A DNA stretch of 64,000 bases from Pseudoxanthomonas kalamensis DSM 18571. Lineage in GTDB: Bacteria; Pseudomonadota; Gammaproteobacteria; Xanthomonadales; Xanthomonadaceae. The stretch covers positions 124,001 to 188,000 of the forward strand of contig NZ_PDWQ01000006.1 of the NCBI RefSeq assembly GCF_010211745.1, given 5' to 3'. The notes beneath the pieces were generated by a model. That model was not told the origin of the DNA. It saw only the letters and a program-made list of their open reading frames with translations, and did not search any database. Of the stretch, positions 44,979 to 55,321 are shown piece after piece. Each line of letters opens with the position of its first letter. Position 1 is the first letter of the stretch. The position numbers were made by a program, and so were the translations under genes.

Positions 44979-47738
44979 TCAGGCAGTCCTGGGAGGGAAT
45001 GCCAAGTCCTCCCCCCAACCCGTGAGGGCCAGATTCGGGTTGTAAGCAGGGTCATGCTCAAGGACATCTTTCCAGCGCTCTTGCATGAACCTTACTTCGG
45101 AGTGGAAGCGCGCCAGGCGATCTTCGCTTTCATCAGCCCCACGAGTTGCCGACTCGTGATGTACGAGTTCCGCGAACGGGGTCCAGAGATTTCGATATCC
45201 AGCCTCACCAACCCGCAAGCAAAAGTCAACATCGTTGAATGCGACTTTCAGGCGTTCATCCAACCCGCCGACAGACTCATAAACACTACGGCGGATGACC
45301 AAGCAAGCCGCAGTCACTGCGGATAAATTTTGCGCTACGAGTGCACGGGCGCCATGCCCAGGGTAACCCTTGGGAGAGTGGCAATACGCGTGGTTGGCAA
45401 CTCCGCCCACCCCCAATATCACGCCGGCATGCTGAATGTTGCCATCAGGGTAGTACAACATCGCACCAACTGCACCAATCTCTGGACGCAATGCGTGAGC
45501 AGCCATCTCGCTCAACCAGTCCTGTTTAACCACCTCAATATCGTTGTTCATTAAGCACAGCAATTCGCCATCACAGTGTCGAACCGCGAAATTATTGATG
45601 GCGGAAAAGTTGAATGGATACGGATAAGACAACACGCGCACCTTGGGGTACGTTGCCAGTTTAGCCAGATATTGCAGTGCATCTGGCTCTTCCGACCCAT
45701 TGTCGACGACTACGACCTCGAAGTTCGAATACTTCGTTTTCGACAATAGGCTTTCAATGCATGTCTCAAGCAGGCCTGCCCTGTCGCGGGTGGGAATAAC
45801 GATATTCACTTTAGGTTGTGGAGACGGCAGCGGCCATACCACGCGATAATGTCCATGTGGCAACCCCTCAACCGCTGCGCCCGGGCACGCCTTGCGCATG
45901 TGATCGTGCACCGCTTTCAGGCCTGCGTCTGCCGCATAATCCTTCTCGTCCCGGTGCAGCGCCGTAGAACCTTCTATGGCACGCCAGTGGTAAAGAATCT
46001 TCGGGATATGTGCAATCTGTTCCGCATGCAAAAACGAAGTGCAGCGCAGGAAAAGGTCATGATCCTGGCTGCCCTCATAGCCCTTGCGAAATCCACCAGC
46101 CTCCCGCGCAAGTGCAGTGTCGATCACCGCCAGATGGCACAAGTAGTTCTGTGACAGCAGAAGGTCAGGATTCCAGTCCGGTTTGAAGTTGGGATGAAAC
46201 CTTTCCCCCAATTCGTTTATCTTGTCCTCGTCCGAATAGATGAATCGGACACTTGGATCATTGACAATCACCTCGGCGACGCTTGCCAACGCGTGCACCT
46301 GCAATTCGTCGTCATGATCCAGAAGGGCAACGAATTCGCCTTGGGCCATCTGCAGCGAAGTATTGGAACTTTCCGCGATGTGCCCGTTCTTGTCGCGGTA
46401 CACTACGCGGATCCGGTCATCCTTCGCCGCGTATTCGTCCAGTACCTTGCGCACGTGCCTCGAAGAGGACGCATCGTCGGCAATGCACAACTCCCAGTTC
46501 CGGTACGTCTGCCGCAATACGCTATCCAGGCATTGCCGCAACCACCTCTCCGGCGTCTCGTATACCGGAAGCAGGACCGAGATCAGTGGTCCGTTTCCCA
46601 TGCCTGCGGCACGCTTCTGCAGCCTGTCCAGGTCATCACCGTGCACAGTGTCGTAACTCGAAACCCAACGCCGGTAATCAAGCCGACCCGGTACGTAGCG
46701 TGCCCTTAAGCGGTCATGCCGTTGCTGTACCGCCGCCTGAAGTCCGGACGCTCTTACTGTATAAAGGAAATCCACAAATGCTTTACGGATTTCTTTCCAA
46801 TCGGTCTCGTCACCCTCCGATTCACTGCGCAGCAAATCCCACAATGCACGCAGTCTCGATATCCTCAGCAAGCGGCAATCCTGCAGACTGAATTCCGTAC
46901 AGTTTGTAGTTGGGTCGAAGCGGAGTGACTGCACATCATGCGCCAACAGTACCAACCCGCGAATCCAACCGGTCTGGTCAGGCGTAGGCAACTCGATGGC
47001 GTCCGCCTGGATGTGGCCACTGCCGTAATCCGGGAAAAGGCACGGGGCAATGATCCGGCGCCTGTCGTCCAGCAAACGACATTCGAACCAGTACCAACCT
47101 GCAGGCAGCCGGAATGTGCTGCCCATCACTAGAAATTGCGGGTCGTTGCCCGTGCACTTCCATGAGTTGCCGCCCAGTTCCGATACAATGCGCTCCAACT
47201 GCGATACCGGGACCAGCCATGTCATCATGGCTGGTCCCAGAACGCTTCGGCGCAGTTGCAGTTTCGAATGCAACTCCTGACGGTCTATTATCCCATTGGC
47301 GTCAAGATAGTGCCGCCACACGCCATCCTTGATGCCGGACATGCGCGAAACAACGGCCGCGTGCACCAGATTCCAGCAGGCACGCAACGCACCGACGATA
47401 CCGGCGGCGGAAAATCGGCCCGGTCGGCCCGCCAACACCTGCCAGGCAGCCTTCCATTTACTGATGGGCCGGGGATCGAAACCAGACAGCGCGTCACTCA
47501 GCACGCCGTCATCATCATCAACCTCGAACTCGATATTTAAGGCCGGGCTACGCAACGGGAAGACCAGTTGCAGACGCTTCACTCCCCCGGTGTCCACTTG
47601 AACGACGATAGACTCGTTGCTCGGGGCTCCGTCCCCGCTGTCGTAATCCGGCTTGATGACAAGACGACCGTCTTTCACCGGCGCATTCAGGCCTACATCG
47701 ATGGCATACCAACCAGCCGGTCTCCTGTCTGCATCCAT
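44979..47738 (-). CDS. Large bifunctional GT2 glycosyltransferase
   Basis: 919 residues from ATG 47738; a TTG four codons earlier is possible. The N-terminal 300 residues contain two related segments, each opening PAGWY and followed by a P.Y.SG stretch, likely beta-sandwich repeats. Two GT-A domains follow: the first starts near 386 with SVLLPVYETPERW, IADDAS and LLDHDDEL; the second near 650 with IVIPTRDRAG, VVDNGS and CLMNNDIEV, then AFNDVDFCLRVGEAGYRN. The pattern resembles rhamnosyltransferase-like O-antigen enzymes that add two sugars. It is last in the minus-strand run and starts nine bases after the preceding stop. Confidence 0.9.
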   Translation of the reverse strand: MDADRRPAGWYAIDVGLNAPVKDGRLVIKPDYDSGDGAPSNESIVVQVDTGGVKRLQLVFPLRSPALNIEFEVDDDDGVLSDALSGFDPRPISKWKAAWQVLAGRPGRFSAAGIVGALRACWNLVHAAVVSRMSGIKDGVWRHYLDANGIIDRQELHSKLQLRRSVLGPAMMTWLVPVSQLERIVSELGGNSWKCTGNDPQFLVMGSTFRLPAGWYWFECRLLDDRRRIIAPCLFPDYGSGHIQADAIELPTPDQTGWIRGLVLLAHDVQSLRFDPTTNCTEFSLQDCRLLRISRLRALWDLLRSESEGDETDWKEIRKAFVDFLYTVRASGLQAAVQQRHDRLRARYVPGRLDYRRWVSSYDTVHGDDLDRLQKRAAGMGNGPLISVLLPVYETPERWLRQCLDSVLRQTYRNWELCIADDASSSRHVRKVLDEYAAKDDRIRVVYRDKNGHIAESSNTSLQMAQGEFVALLDHDDELQVHALASVAEVIVNDPSVRFIYSDEDKINELGERFHPNFKPDWNPDLLLSQNYLCHLAVIDTALAREAGGFRKGYEGSQDHDLFLRCTSFLHAEQIAHIPKILYHWRAIEGSTALHRDEKDYAADAGLKAVHDHMRKACPGAAVEGLPHGHYRVVWPLPSPQPKVNIVIPTRDRAGLLETCIESLLSKTKYSNFEVVVVDNGSEEPDALQYLAKLATYPKVRVLSYPYPFNFSAINNFAVRHCDGELLCLMNNDIEVVKQDWLSEMAAHALRPEIGAVGAMLYYPDGNIQHAGVILGVGGVANHAYCHSPKGYPGHGARALVAQNLSAVTAACLVIRRSVYESVGGLDERLKVAFNDVDFCLRVGEAGYRNLWTPFAELVHHESATRGADESEDRLARFHSEVRFMQERWKDVLEHDPAYNPNLALTGWGEDLAFPPRTA

Positions 47739-47746
47739 TCTCCCGC

Positions 47747-49162
47747 TCAACCCCGCAGACGCTCGATGTCGCCGGATGCCAATAACTCCCCAACCGTCTT
47801 GGCAATGCTCAACGGATAACCTTGTGCTACGCCTTCATGAGCTGGCAGAACCTCAAAACCATCGAGAATACCGTCATCCACATCTTCCGGATCCAGTGAC
47901 AGATCAGCCACGAAGCCAAGCAGGGCGTGACTGGTGGACATGCTTTTCTGCACATCGGGCCGCAACTGCTTCTCGAACCTGTCCACCAGGCAGGACTTCG
48001 TGCCTGCCTTTACCGTCAGTTGTTGCGGCAGCGAACCATTGCCATCCACCGCCCAGCCACGGATCCGCAACGTGTTGCCGGTAAGCTTCAACTCATCAAC
48101 GAATCCCACCGCCGCATATCGGCTGTCCTCACCAACAACAGGATCCGGCAGAACATCGCCAAGCGAGAGATAGAATGCTTCGGCCCGTTTCGCCAGCTCC
48201 TCGCCAGGCAAGGGACTCGGCCCGTATCGCTCCCAGCATATCTGCACGGGCAGATAGCCCGATTCCGACAATATACGCTCGACGTCAGCGTGATACTGAG
48301 CCGGCACATATCCATCTACCGCAAAATCCTTGCCATCGGCCTCACTCGCCCACAAACGAACCAGCTCATCGCCCAGCCCCTGGTCGAAGACCTGCTGAAT
48401 CGCCTGGTCCAGCGTGAATGGAGAGTAGTTGCGGGACAAGGCTTCGTACAATGCTGGCGATGCATCCAACCTGCCCTGGGCGACAAGCGACGCTTTCTGG
48501 TCACCAGAAACTATCAGGACATTTGCCGGCTCGAACAACGAAGCGGCGATACTGGACTTTCCATATCCAGGGGGTTGCATCAAAAGGTAGGCCAGCGGCC
48601 GACGACGGCTTACATGGATCACATGCCGGCGCACCGGGTCGCCGGCCTGGGCAATACTGGGTCCCATCCATTTCCAAGCATACCCCCGCAATATCTCACG
48701 CAGCTTCGGCATGGTCGGAAAGTAGCGCTCGTCGATGCCGCGCTCCACCTTGACCCATTCGCTCTTGTCGGAGGAAGCAATGCCAAGTTCCAACACCAGC
48801 ACACCATTGACTGCCAGCAGGTTCACCAGACGCCCAATCAGTTCCGCCTGGTCCTCAGCGTAATGCAGGGCGGAAGCCAGCAGGATCACGTCAAACGGGC
48901 CTGCAGGCAATTGGTCCCAACTCCGGTTATGAAACTCGCAATCGGGAAAGCGCTGGCGGGCACGCTCGATGAAAAGGCGGCTGTAGTCGACACCCACCAC
49001 TCGTTGCGCACCCTGAGACTTGGCAAACCCGCAAAAGAACCCCTCGTTGCAGCCTACGTCCAGGAAGTCGCGGCCCTCCAGATCAGGCAGAAGCAGCGCC
49101 TTGAGCTTGTCAAGTGTGTGGGAAGCCCCGGCTGCATCCGGGAAAGACTGGTATTGGGCCAT
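47747..49162 (-). CDS. Methyltransferase / P-loop kinase-like / GW-RPDV module fusion
   Basis: 471 residues. Residues 30-180 are a class I SAM methyltransferase: FLDVGCNEGFF (motif I), VVGVDYS, and FDVILLASALHY. Residues 190-335 begin AYLLMQPPGYGKSSIAASLF, a P-loop of the adenylate-kinase style (PGxGKxS) after a hydrophobic strand, followed by VLIVSGD; I read it as an NTP-binding kinase-like domain. Residues 350-430 are a module with RIRGWAVD, LRPDV at 400-404 and GFVAD, shared with Wzt and the GT-C-like protein. The combination is new to me. A chain-terminating methylation/phosphorylation role is a hypothesis (see findings). Confidence 0.75.
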   Translation of the reverse strand: MAQYQSFPDAAGASHTLDKLKALLLPDLEGRDFLDVGCNEGFFCGFAKSQGAQRVVGVDYSRLFIERARQRFPDCEFHNRSWDQLPAGPFDVILLASALHYAEDQAELIGRLVNLLAVNGVLVLELGIASSDKSEWVKVERGIDERYFPTMPKLREILRGYAWKWMGPSIAQAGDPVRRHVIHVSRRRPLAYLLMQPPGYGKSSIAASLFEPANVLIVSGDQKASLVAQGRLDASPALYEALSRNYSPFTLDQAIQQVFDQGLGDELVRLWASEADGKDFAVDGYVPAQYHADVERILSESGYLPVQICWERYGPSPLPGEELAKRAEAFYLSLGDVLPDPVVGEDSRYAAVGFVDELKLTGNTLRIRGWAVDGNGSLPQQLTVKAGTKSCLVDRFEKQLRPDVQKSMSTSHALLGFVADLSLDPEDVDDGILDGFEVLPAHEGVAQGYPLSIAKTVGELLASGDIERLRG

Positions 49163-49262
49163 GGCGCTGTAATTTTATGGTGAGAGTAGTCGAACGGGAA
49201 ATAAGCATTTCGCGCAAACAAGCCGCGTTTGCATCGGAATGACGGTCCGCGGAGTTGCTGCG

Positions 49263-50876
49263 TCAGGTTCCGGTTGGCTGCCTACCCTCACTGGCGCCGT
49301 ACCGGATGAAATGCAGGAGTGGATCGATATCAGCCTGGCGGACGTCGGGATAGGTAGCCAAGTAGTATGCCGGATCAAATCCCGGTCCGGGCATCCGCCC
49401 TTCCCTCCAGCCATGGACATGGTAATGCTCGGCCGCATCCTTGCCAGCCTGTCTGACGTCCTCGTGCATCGCCAGATACCAATCGGCATCGAACCATTGG
49501 CTTCCCCGGATCTCAGCGAGTTCATGCTCCTGCACAAGTCCTGCCCTGATCTTGGCCCTACGCTTAAGGATGGACTTCGGCACCATCCTCCAGACCAGCC
49601 TTCGAACCAGAATCGACAGTAGGGCACGGCTGCGGACAATCGACAAGTCTGGCCCACGCTCGATACTGGCCCGCAATTCGGCTTGCACCGATCCCAGCTG
49701 AAATTTCAACGCATCCACTTCACGATCCGACTCCATCAGACGCAGATAGTACCGCTCCAGCTCCTCCTGGACCTGATGCAGCTGGGTCAGCAAAAGCTCG
49801 TTTTCCTCACCAGCACTGCGGAGCTTCTCATACTGCGACACGCTCTGTTCTTGCAGTCGCGCCAGCGCATTGGCATTCACTGCTTTTTCATCTTGCAGAG
49901 CGAGTTGGCTCCGGGAAAACTCATCGCCTACCCGGCGAACTTCGCCATGCAAACGCAACATCACCTGGGAAACGAAGCTACGTTGACGCAGTAGGGCCTC
50001 CCAAGCCGCAGCCGCCGCGCCCTGTGCCTCGCGCGGCGGCGCGTCCAGCGGCAGGTTGGCGGCGGATTGAAGTTCGGCGTAGAGCTGCATGACAGCGGGA
50101 TGGTGGCCGAGTACATCGTCAATGAGATAACGCTCTGTCGGATCGGCCCGCAACAGAGCAGCTGCTTGCTGCGGCTCGACGCTCGTGTCGTGAAAGGCTG
50201 AGCTCAGCTCTTGCTGCAACGGCATTGGCGAGAACGACAGATTGTCGCCCGATGGGCCAGCCAATGCCGCCACACTCGGGGAGGGCGATAGGGGCGTATC
50301 CAGCAAGGGCTGCAGTTCCTTCACATAGCGATCCGTGGCCCGCTGTACCTGCCGGGCATGAACCAGCAAGCTGCGCCCCGCGTGACGCAGATGGAAGCGC
50401 AGTAGTGCCCCGTTATAAGCAACCCAATTGTCCAGCAGGCGGTGAAGATCCTGCCCTGATGGGAGCATCTCACCTCCCTCCCCCCGCCCGCGGGCCGCAT
50501 CCATCAGCACGCGATGAGGGTCGTCATAGACCAGCACAAAGGTGAGTTGCGGATCCAACCCTTCCCAATAGTCCAGTGCGTAAATGGCCTGTGGGTCGGC
50601 CCAGCCCCAGAGGGGTTGCTCCAGGTTGCCGAGCATCAAATCCAACGCCATGCCTTGCCACACGGGGGCGGCTTCGATCTGGGAAAAATCCTCTTCATCC
50701 GTCACACTCTCAATCGGCGCCACCTTGTGCGCCTTGCACAAGATGGCGGTAATGGCCTGGGGCAACAGGCCCTCGCGTTGCGACGGCAACGCCGTGGCCA
50801 TACCGTATTCTTGCAGCAGGGACAACACGCTCCCATACCCAGATGCCGGATGGCCGACAATGACGATCTTATTCAT
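49263..50876 (-). CDS. Sulfotransferase-like protein with coiled coil and C-terminal WYL/DV repeats
   Basis: 537 residues. It opens IVIVGHPASGYGSVLSLLQE, a PAPS-loop-like motif in the position of GxHRSGTS of sulfotransferases, with a second region FVLVYDDPHRVLMDAARGR resembling the 3'-phosphate site (R.P). Residues about 310-400 are strongly helical (coiled coil). The C-terminal 76 residues are two copies of a repeat, FDADWYLAMHEDV...GWREGR and FDPAYYLATYPDV...GASEGR, which also occurs in the 958-residue glycosyltransferase at 57496-60372. Whether the sulfotransferase site is active is unclear because the usual Arg is replaced. The IS3 remnant lies upstream. Confidence 0.7.
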   Translation of the reverse strand: MNKIVIVGHPASGYGSVLSLLQEYGMATALPSQREGLLPQAITAILCKAHKVAPIESVTDEEDFSQIEAAPVWQGMALDLMLGNLEQPLWGWADPQAIYALDYWEGLDPQLTFVLVYDDPHRVLMDAARGRGEGGEMLPSGQDLHRLLDNWVAYNGALLRFHLRHAGRSLLVHARQVQRATDRYVKELQPLLDTPLSPSPSVAALAGPSGDNLSFSPMPLQQELSSAFHDTSVEPQQAAALLRADPTERYLIDDVLGHHPAVMQLYAELQSAANLPLDAPPREAQGAAAAAWEALLRQRSFVSQVMLRLHGEVRRVGDEFSRSQLALQDEKAVNANALARLQEQSVSQYEKLRSAGEENELLLTQLHQVQEELERYYLRLMESDREVDALKFQLGSVQAELRASIERGPDLSIVRSRALLSILVRRLVWRMVPKSILKRRAKIRAGLVQEHELAEIRGSQWFDADWYLAMHEDVRQAGKDAAEHYHVHGWREGRMPGPGFDPAYYLATYPDVRQADIDPLLHFIRYGASEGRQPTGT

Positions 50877-50997
50877 ATTCTAACTTACTGACCAGACTTG
50901 CCTTGAGCGCGAGATAATACAACATCAACAACGACGAATCTCATCAACCGGCGGACAATCCGTAATCCATCAGCAACGCCGAAAATCCGCGCCCGAC

Positions 50998-51503
50998 TCA
51001 CTCAAAAAACTTGACTAATTGTTCGAGCCACTCATTCCTAGAGAATGGCTTCAGGTCGCCTAGGCTTGAATGGGGCCGGATCTGATTGTAGTGCTGTGAC
51101 CTACCACCACTGCCCGATCTCGATCCGTGCCTCGGTACGGTTGCGAAACCACTCCACCGACAAGCATTCGTCGTAGAACTTACCATTGAAGCTCTCGGTA
51201 GCGCCGTTCTGCCGCGGCTTGCCCACAGTGTCGATCAATGCCATGCCAGCCCCACGCCGGTGGCCCAGCGCAGCAGGCACGGGTCACAAGCTCCATGCCG
51301 CTGTCCAAACACAGCGCCCGGGGTGCATCCCGCAGGATGATTAACTGCGACAGAATTTCGATCGCCTGCGGCGAGCAGATCGAACCGGCCACGTCGATTG
51401 CCAAGTTCTCGTGGCCGTACTTGCCCACTGCGTCAAGCACTTCAACTCGGGAGAACCGCCAAGTCGCGGTATTTACTGGACCAAGAACAAGCTCAGCACA
51501 CAT
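50998..51503 (-). pseudogene. IS3-family transposase remnant, frameshifted
   Basis: Decayed DDE transposase on the minus strand. One frame (51503-51180) reads ENLAIDVAGSI...ILRDAPRALCLDSGMELVTRA, typical of the IS3 OrfB core around the second Asp. A second frame gives SFNGKFYDECLSVEWFRN and then TEARIEIGQWW before a stop. A third gives HYNQIRPHSSLGDLKP, the usual C-terminal motif. At least two frameshifts therefore break it. I found no terminal inverted repeats or target duplication, and the 5' half including the first Asp is missing. It separates two island genes and marks past rearrangement. Confidence 0.85.
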
Positions 51504-51583
51504 CTGGGAAATCGCTTTCCAACGTTCAACACCGAGCAGCTGAACCTTTTAGAATCCCGTATCAAATCGACTGAAACTACCGA

Positions 51584-54007
51584 TCACAGAACTGGAACAA
51601 GTTCAACGGTGTGCCAGTTCGCCTTGAGCATCCCTGCCGCCAGACGCTTCTTGCTCTCCCGCACAATCTTTTTCCGATACTCCGAGTCAAACCCAGTATC
51701 GGGAGATGCGGTTAGATTCTCACCACTAACACGCCGAATAAACCAATTAGCGGCCGGATCGCTCACCACCTGACGGCCGGTCATTTTCAACCTGTTGATC
51801 AGGTCACTATCCATCCCGACACGCTGTTCGTTATAAGCACCCACAGCCTCAAACGCTCCCATTTCAATTAAAACAATGCCATGAGCTGGCCTACAGACCT
51901 CCTTCAGCGCCCGAGAATTAGGATCAAAACGATAATCCATAGAATGATATGCAGCCAATTCTTTCCCGAATTTACCATAGAAAGATTCACAACCAGCATC
52001 AAGAATGCTCTTCACTATCTCAGTGAACTCGATCTTCGGCTTGCTATTTCCAGCATCGAAAAATGGAACCTCTGTAAAGTCAACCAGATTGAACCTTATC
52101 CCGCAGACACGCCGGTCCTTATTCTTATGGTCAAAATACCTATTTAAGCAGTCCCTCACTAATCCCCTTGGCATCAAATCATCGCAATCAAAGGTCAAGA
52201 CAAGCCCATCTCGTCTAGGAATTTTTTTCAGCAATGAATTTTTAATTATGTATGGACCCACGTTCTCTATGGAGTTCCAGAACTGAACAGTCGCTCCATA
52301 TTTGACAGAAAGTTTCTTCGCCATCAATGAGGTCTCTCGACAAGCATCAATTCCCACCAGAACCTGCAGCGATGGAACATCCAGCCGTTGCGCCAAGATT
52401 GAATCCAGACACCCTTCCAAATATAGTTTTGCCTTGAAAGCAGGTATCACAACCGTAACAGACGGGTCGGCCGACAAATCAACCGTCGGCTTATCGTCCC
52501 GCCTGCCATACCCGTCTTCGACAATCCGTTGCAGCCCGGTCAATACTTCATCAAACCAGACGGGGTTTGCTGATGCTTGATGTATGAAATCGGCAACCCG
52601 GAAATCGCCCCGTTTCCAAGGCCCCCAAGACGGACGAATCGCCACGGAATGCGAATAGCCAATCGTTGAAATGTCGCGGCAGACGGGCTTTTTCTTGAGC
52701 CAATTTTTTTCACCCGGCACCAGTCGGTTCGGGAACTGTACCCGCCAAAACACGGCATCAGCCTGCTGCTGCTTGATGACGGCGGCCAGCTTAGTCAATG
52801 CAGAACGGTCGACAAAACAATCATCATCATCCAGATACAGTACATAGCCCTGCCTGGCGAATGGCAGCAGAGAATTGAAATATTCGTTGAATGGAAACCA
52901 GATTCCATACTGGTCGCCATCAGGTTTCTCTGGAACCTCTCCATCCCATTTTCGCAATGGAATCCTGAGGCACGGCAATTTGGCGATGTAATCTTCAGAT
53001 TCCGGATCATCGAAACCAACAACAATGTTAGTGTTCTTGTAATCCTGATCCATTATCGATGCGATGCAATCGTGAAAATAGTTCGGGCGACCGCTGGTTC
53101 GGATCAAAATATTGAACAGCGGCAGGTCATCGACCCATTTATCACGAACGAGATCCAGCAATTCGGACTCGGAGCGGGCCACGGAAACCGTTGCGCCGGA
53201 CAAGCATGGGTACCAGCCATAAAAAGAATTGATATCCGGATTCAGCTCATGGCATTTTTTGGAAAAAACAATGTTCTCCCCACCAAAATAGGACGCCAAT
53301 ATACCAAGGCCGCCGTTGGAACTGATGAACTTCTCACAGCCGGCGTACAGCTTGCACTGAAGTTCGTTGATGGATTTATCAGGATTCCGCTTTAATAATT
53401 CGGCGAATGTAATTATTCCCGACAAATCGAGGCCCTGCATTCGATCAGGAGATTGCTCGAACGCCGCATGATCCTCATATTTTTCGCTGAAGTGCGAAGT
53501 CTCCAGATAGACGATCTGATACTTCTCGCGCAACAGGGCGAAGATGCGATTTAATGTTTCAGCATCAAGAAAATTGATCGGATCTCCATTCCACTCCGAA
53601 TTGATACGGTTGGAAATGATCAGCGTTGGTTTTGCAAACCCAATGGCACTGGACTGATAATGTTCTCTGTACGGAGTTGACGCAAACAGATTCCAGTCGA
53701 GCTGCCGACGATGGATATCGGCGTTCGGGAATCCGGCCTGCTGTAGTTTCTTTACATTTCCATAGCTGCGCGGCTCATCCATCTCATCATGCTGAGGCGA
53801 GAACCAATACAATGCCTTGGTGTCATAGCCAGACACGCTGCGCCGCAACAGGCCTTTTTGATGCAAATGCCAAGCCAACGGGATAGCCGAAAGCAACTCA
53901 TAGCCGAACTCCGGCAATCCGCTGTAAATCGTGTATGTCCCGTCGTCATGTTTGGAAACATATGGAGGGATTTCTGGAATCTCCATTCCTCTTGAATGTT
54001 CATTCAT
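51584..54007 (-). CDS. Tandem GT2 glycosyltransferase, low GC
   Basis: 807 residues. The N-terminal 280 residues are of a type seen ahead of glycan transferases (YSGLPEFGYELLSAIPLAWHL, and NGGLGILASYFGG). A first GT-A domain starts near 300 with LFNILIRTSGRPNYF and contains YVLYLDDDDCF (DxD). A second starts near 520 with VTVVIPAFKAKLYLEGCLDS and has LVLTFDCDDLMPRG. It is the most AT-rich gene of the window: in one 60-base sample (52141) I count 25 G+C, compared with 37 at 28441 in the Mla-like operon. Recent acquisition is likely. No clear Shine-Dalgarno precedes ATG 54007. Confidence 0.85.
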   Translation of the reverse strand: MNEHSRGMEIPEIPPYVSKHDDGTYTIYSGLPEFGYELLSAIPLAWHLHQKGLLRRSVSGYDTKALYWFSPQHDEMDEPRSYGNVKKLQQAGFPNADIHRRQLDWNLFASTPYREHYQSSAIGFAKPTLIISNRINSEWNGDPINFLDAETLNRIFALLREKYQIVYLETSHFSEKYEDHAAFEQSPDRMQGLDLSGIITFAELLKRNPDKSINELQCKLYAGCEKFISSNGGLGILASYFGGENIVFSKKCHELNPDINSFYGWYPCLSGATVSVARSESELLDLVRDKWVDDLPLFNILIRTSGRPNYFHDCIASIMDQDYKNTNIVVGFDDPESEDYIAKLPCLRIPLRKWDGEVPEKPDGDQYGIWFPFNEYFNSLLPFARQGYVLYLDDDDCFVDRSALTKLAAVIKQQQADAVFWRVQFPNRLVPGEKNWLKKKPVCRDISTIGYSHSVAIRPSWGPWKRGDFRVADFIHQASANPVWFDEVLTGLQRIVEDGYGRRDDKPTVDLSADPSVTVVIPAFKAKLYLEGCLDSILAQRLDVPSLQVLVGIDACRETSLMAKKLSVKYGATVQFWNSIENVGPYIIKNSLLKKIPRRDGLVLTFDCDDLMPRGLVRDCLNRYFDHKNKDRRVCGIRFNLVDFTEVPFFDAGNSKPKIEFTEIVKSILDAGCESFYGKFGKELAAYHSMDYRFDPNSRALKEVCRPAHGIVLIEMGAFEAVGAYNEQRVGMDSDLINRLKMTGRQVVSDPAANWFIRRVSGENLTASPDTGFDSEYRKKIVRESKKRLAAGMLKANWHTVELVPVL

Positions 54008-54040
54008 AACGAAGTCCGATTTCGACCAATCCGATAGCGC

Positions 54041-55321
54041 TCACAGTCGAATATCCGCTGCTTCCAACGGCAGCACATGCTTCAGGTCGTACAGCACATG
54101 CTCCGGCTTGCCCAACTTGCGGATGTCCGCCGCGCCCATGGCCGTGAACTTGTCGTGGGCCACGGCCAGCACGATGCCGTCGTACGCGCCGGCCTCCGGC
54201 TGGCCGATCAGCGAGTACCCGTATTCGTGCTTCGCCTCTTCGGGATCCGCCCATGGATCGTAGATATCCACGTCCACGTCGTATTGACGCAGCTCGTCGA
54301 TAATGTCAGCCACCTTTGTGTTCCGCAGGTCCGGGCAGTTTTCCTTGAAGGTCAGGCCCAGCATCAATACGCGCGCCCCTTGTACATGGATGCGCCGCTT
54401 GGTCATGGTCTTGACGAGTTGCGAGGCGACATAAGCCCCCATTGCATCGTTCAGGCGGCAACCAGCCAGCATGATCTCGGGGTGCAGGCCGATAGCTTGC
54501 GCCTTGTGGATCAGGTAATACGGATCGACCCCAATGCAATGTCCGCCCACCAGACCCGGACGGAAGGGCAGGAAGTTCCACTTTGTTCCCGCCGCTTCCA
54601 GCACCGCTTGGGTATCGATACCCATCTTGTTGAACACCAGCGCTAGTTCGTTGATGAGTGCTATATTGAGACCACGCTGGGTATTCTCGATGACCTTGGA
54701 TGCTTCGGCCACGCGGATACTGGGGGCCTTGTGCGTGCCAGCGACGACGATTTCGCGATAGAGAGCGTCCACCACGTCAGCGACTTCGGGAGTAGAACCA
54801 GAAGTTACCTTCTTAATGGTGCTGACGCCTCGGTTTTTGTCGCCGGGGTTAATGCGTTCGGGGCTGTAGCCAACGAAGAAGTCCCGGTTGAATCTCAGGC
54901 CAGATACGCGCTCCAGCACCGGGACGCAGTCTTCTTCGGTCGCGCCGGGATAGACGGTGGATTCGTAGACGACGATGTCGCCGCGCTTGAGTACCGCGCC
55001 GATCGTTTCGCTGGCCTTGACCAGCGGTGTCAAGTCGGGCTGTTTATAGTCGTCGATCGGCGTTGGCACGGTGACGATGAACACGTTGGCCTGGGCCAAG
55101 TCTTCGGGTTGCGTGGTATAGCGCAACCGTCCGGCACGGGCCAGTTCGGCGTCGTCTACTTCCAGGGTGTGATCGTGCCCAGCTTGCAGGGCCCGGATAC
55201 GCGCGGCATTGATATCGAAGCCGATGACAGGCCGTTTTTTCCCGAACTCGACGGCCAACGGCAATCCGACGTAACCGAGGCCGACAATAGCGAGCCGAAT
55301 GCTGCTGTAAGAAATTTCCAT
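54041..55321 (-). CDS. UDP-N-acetylhexosamine 6-dehydrogenase (TviB/WbpO type)
   Basis: 426 residues. Oxidises the C6 hydroxyl of a UDP-sugar to a uronic acid with [13 protein letters not shown] at 14-23 is the Rossmann loop, [12 protein letters not shown] and [12 protein letters not shown] are family motifs, and the catalytic Cys262 lies in [28 protein letters not shown] is typical of the UDP-GlcNAc/GalNAc dehydrogenases (TviB, WbpO, CapL) rather than UDP-glucose dehydrogenase. So the glycan probably contains an N-acetylhexosaminuronic acid. ATG 55321 is preferred over a TTG seven codons earlier. No C4 epimerase is present in the window. Confidence 0.9.
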   Translation of the reverse strand: MEISYSSIRLAIVGLGYVGLPLAVEFGKKRPVIGFDINAARIRALQAGHDHTLEVDDAELARAGRLRYTTQPEDLAQANVFIVTVPTPIDDYKQPDLTPLVKASETIGAVLKRGDIVVYESTVYPGATEEDCVPVLERVSGLRFNRDFFVGYSPERINPGDKNRGVSTIKKVTSGSTPEVADVVDALYREIVVAGTHKAPSIRVAEASKVIENTQRGLNIALINELALVFNKMGIDTQAVLEAAGTKWNFLPFRPGLVGGHCIGVDPYYLIHKAQAIGLHPEIMLAGCRLNDAMGAYVASQLVKTMTKRRIHVQGARVLMLGLTFKENCPDLRNTKVADIIDELRQYDVDVDIYDPWADPEEAKHEYGYSLIGQPEAGAYDGIVLAVAHDKFTAMGAADIRKLGKPEHVLYDLKHVLPLEAADIRL

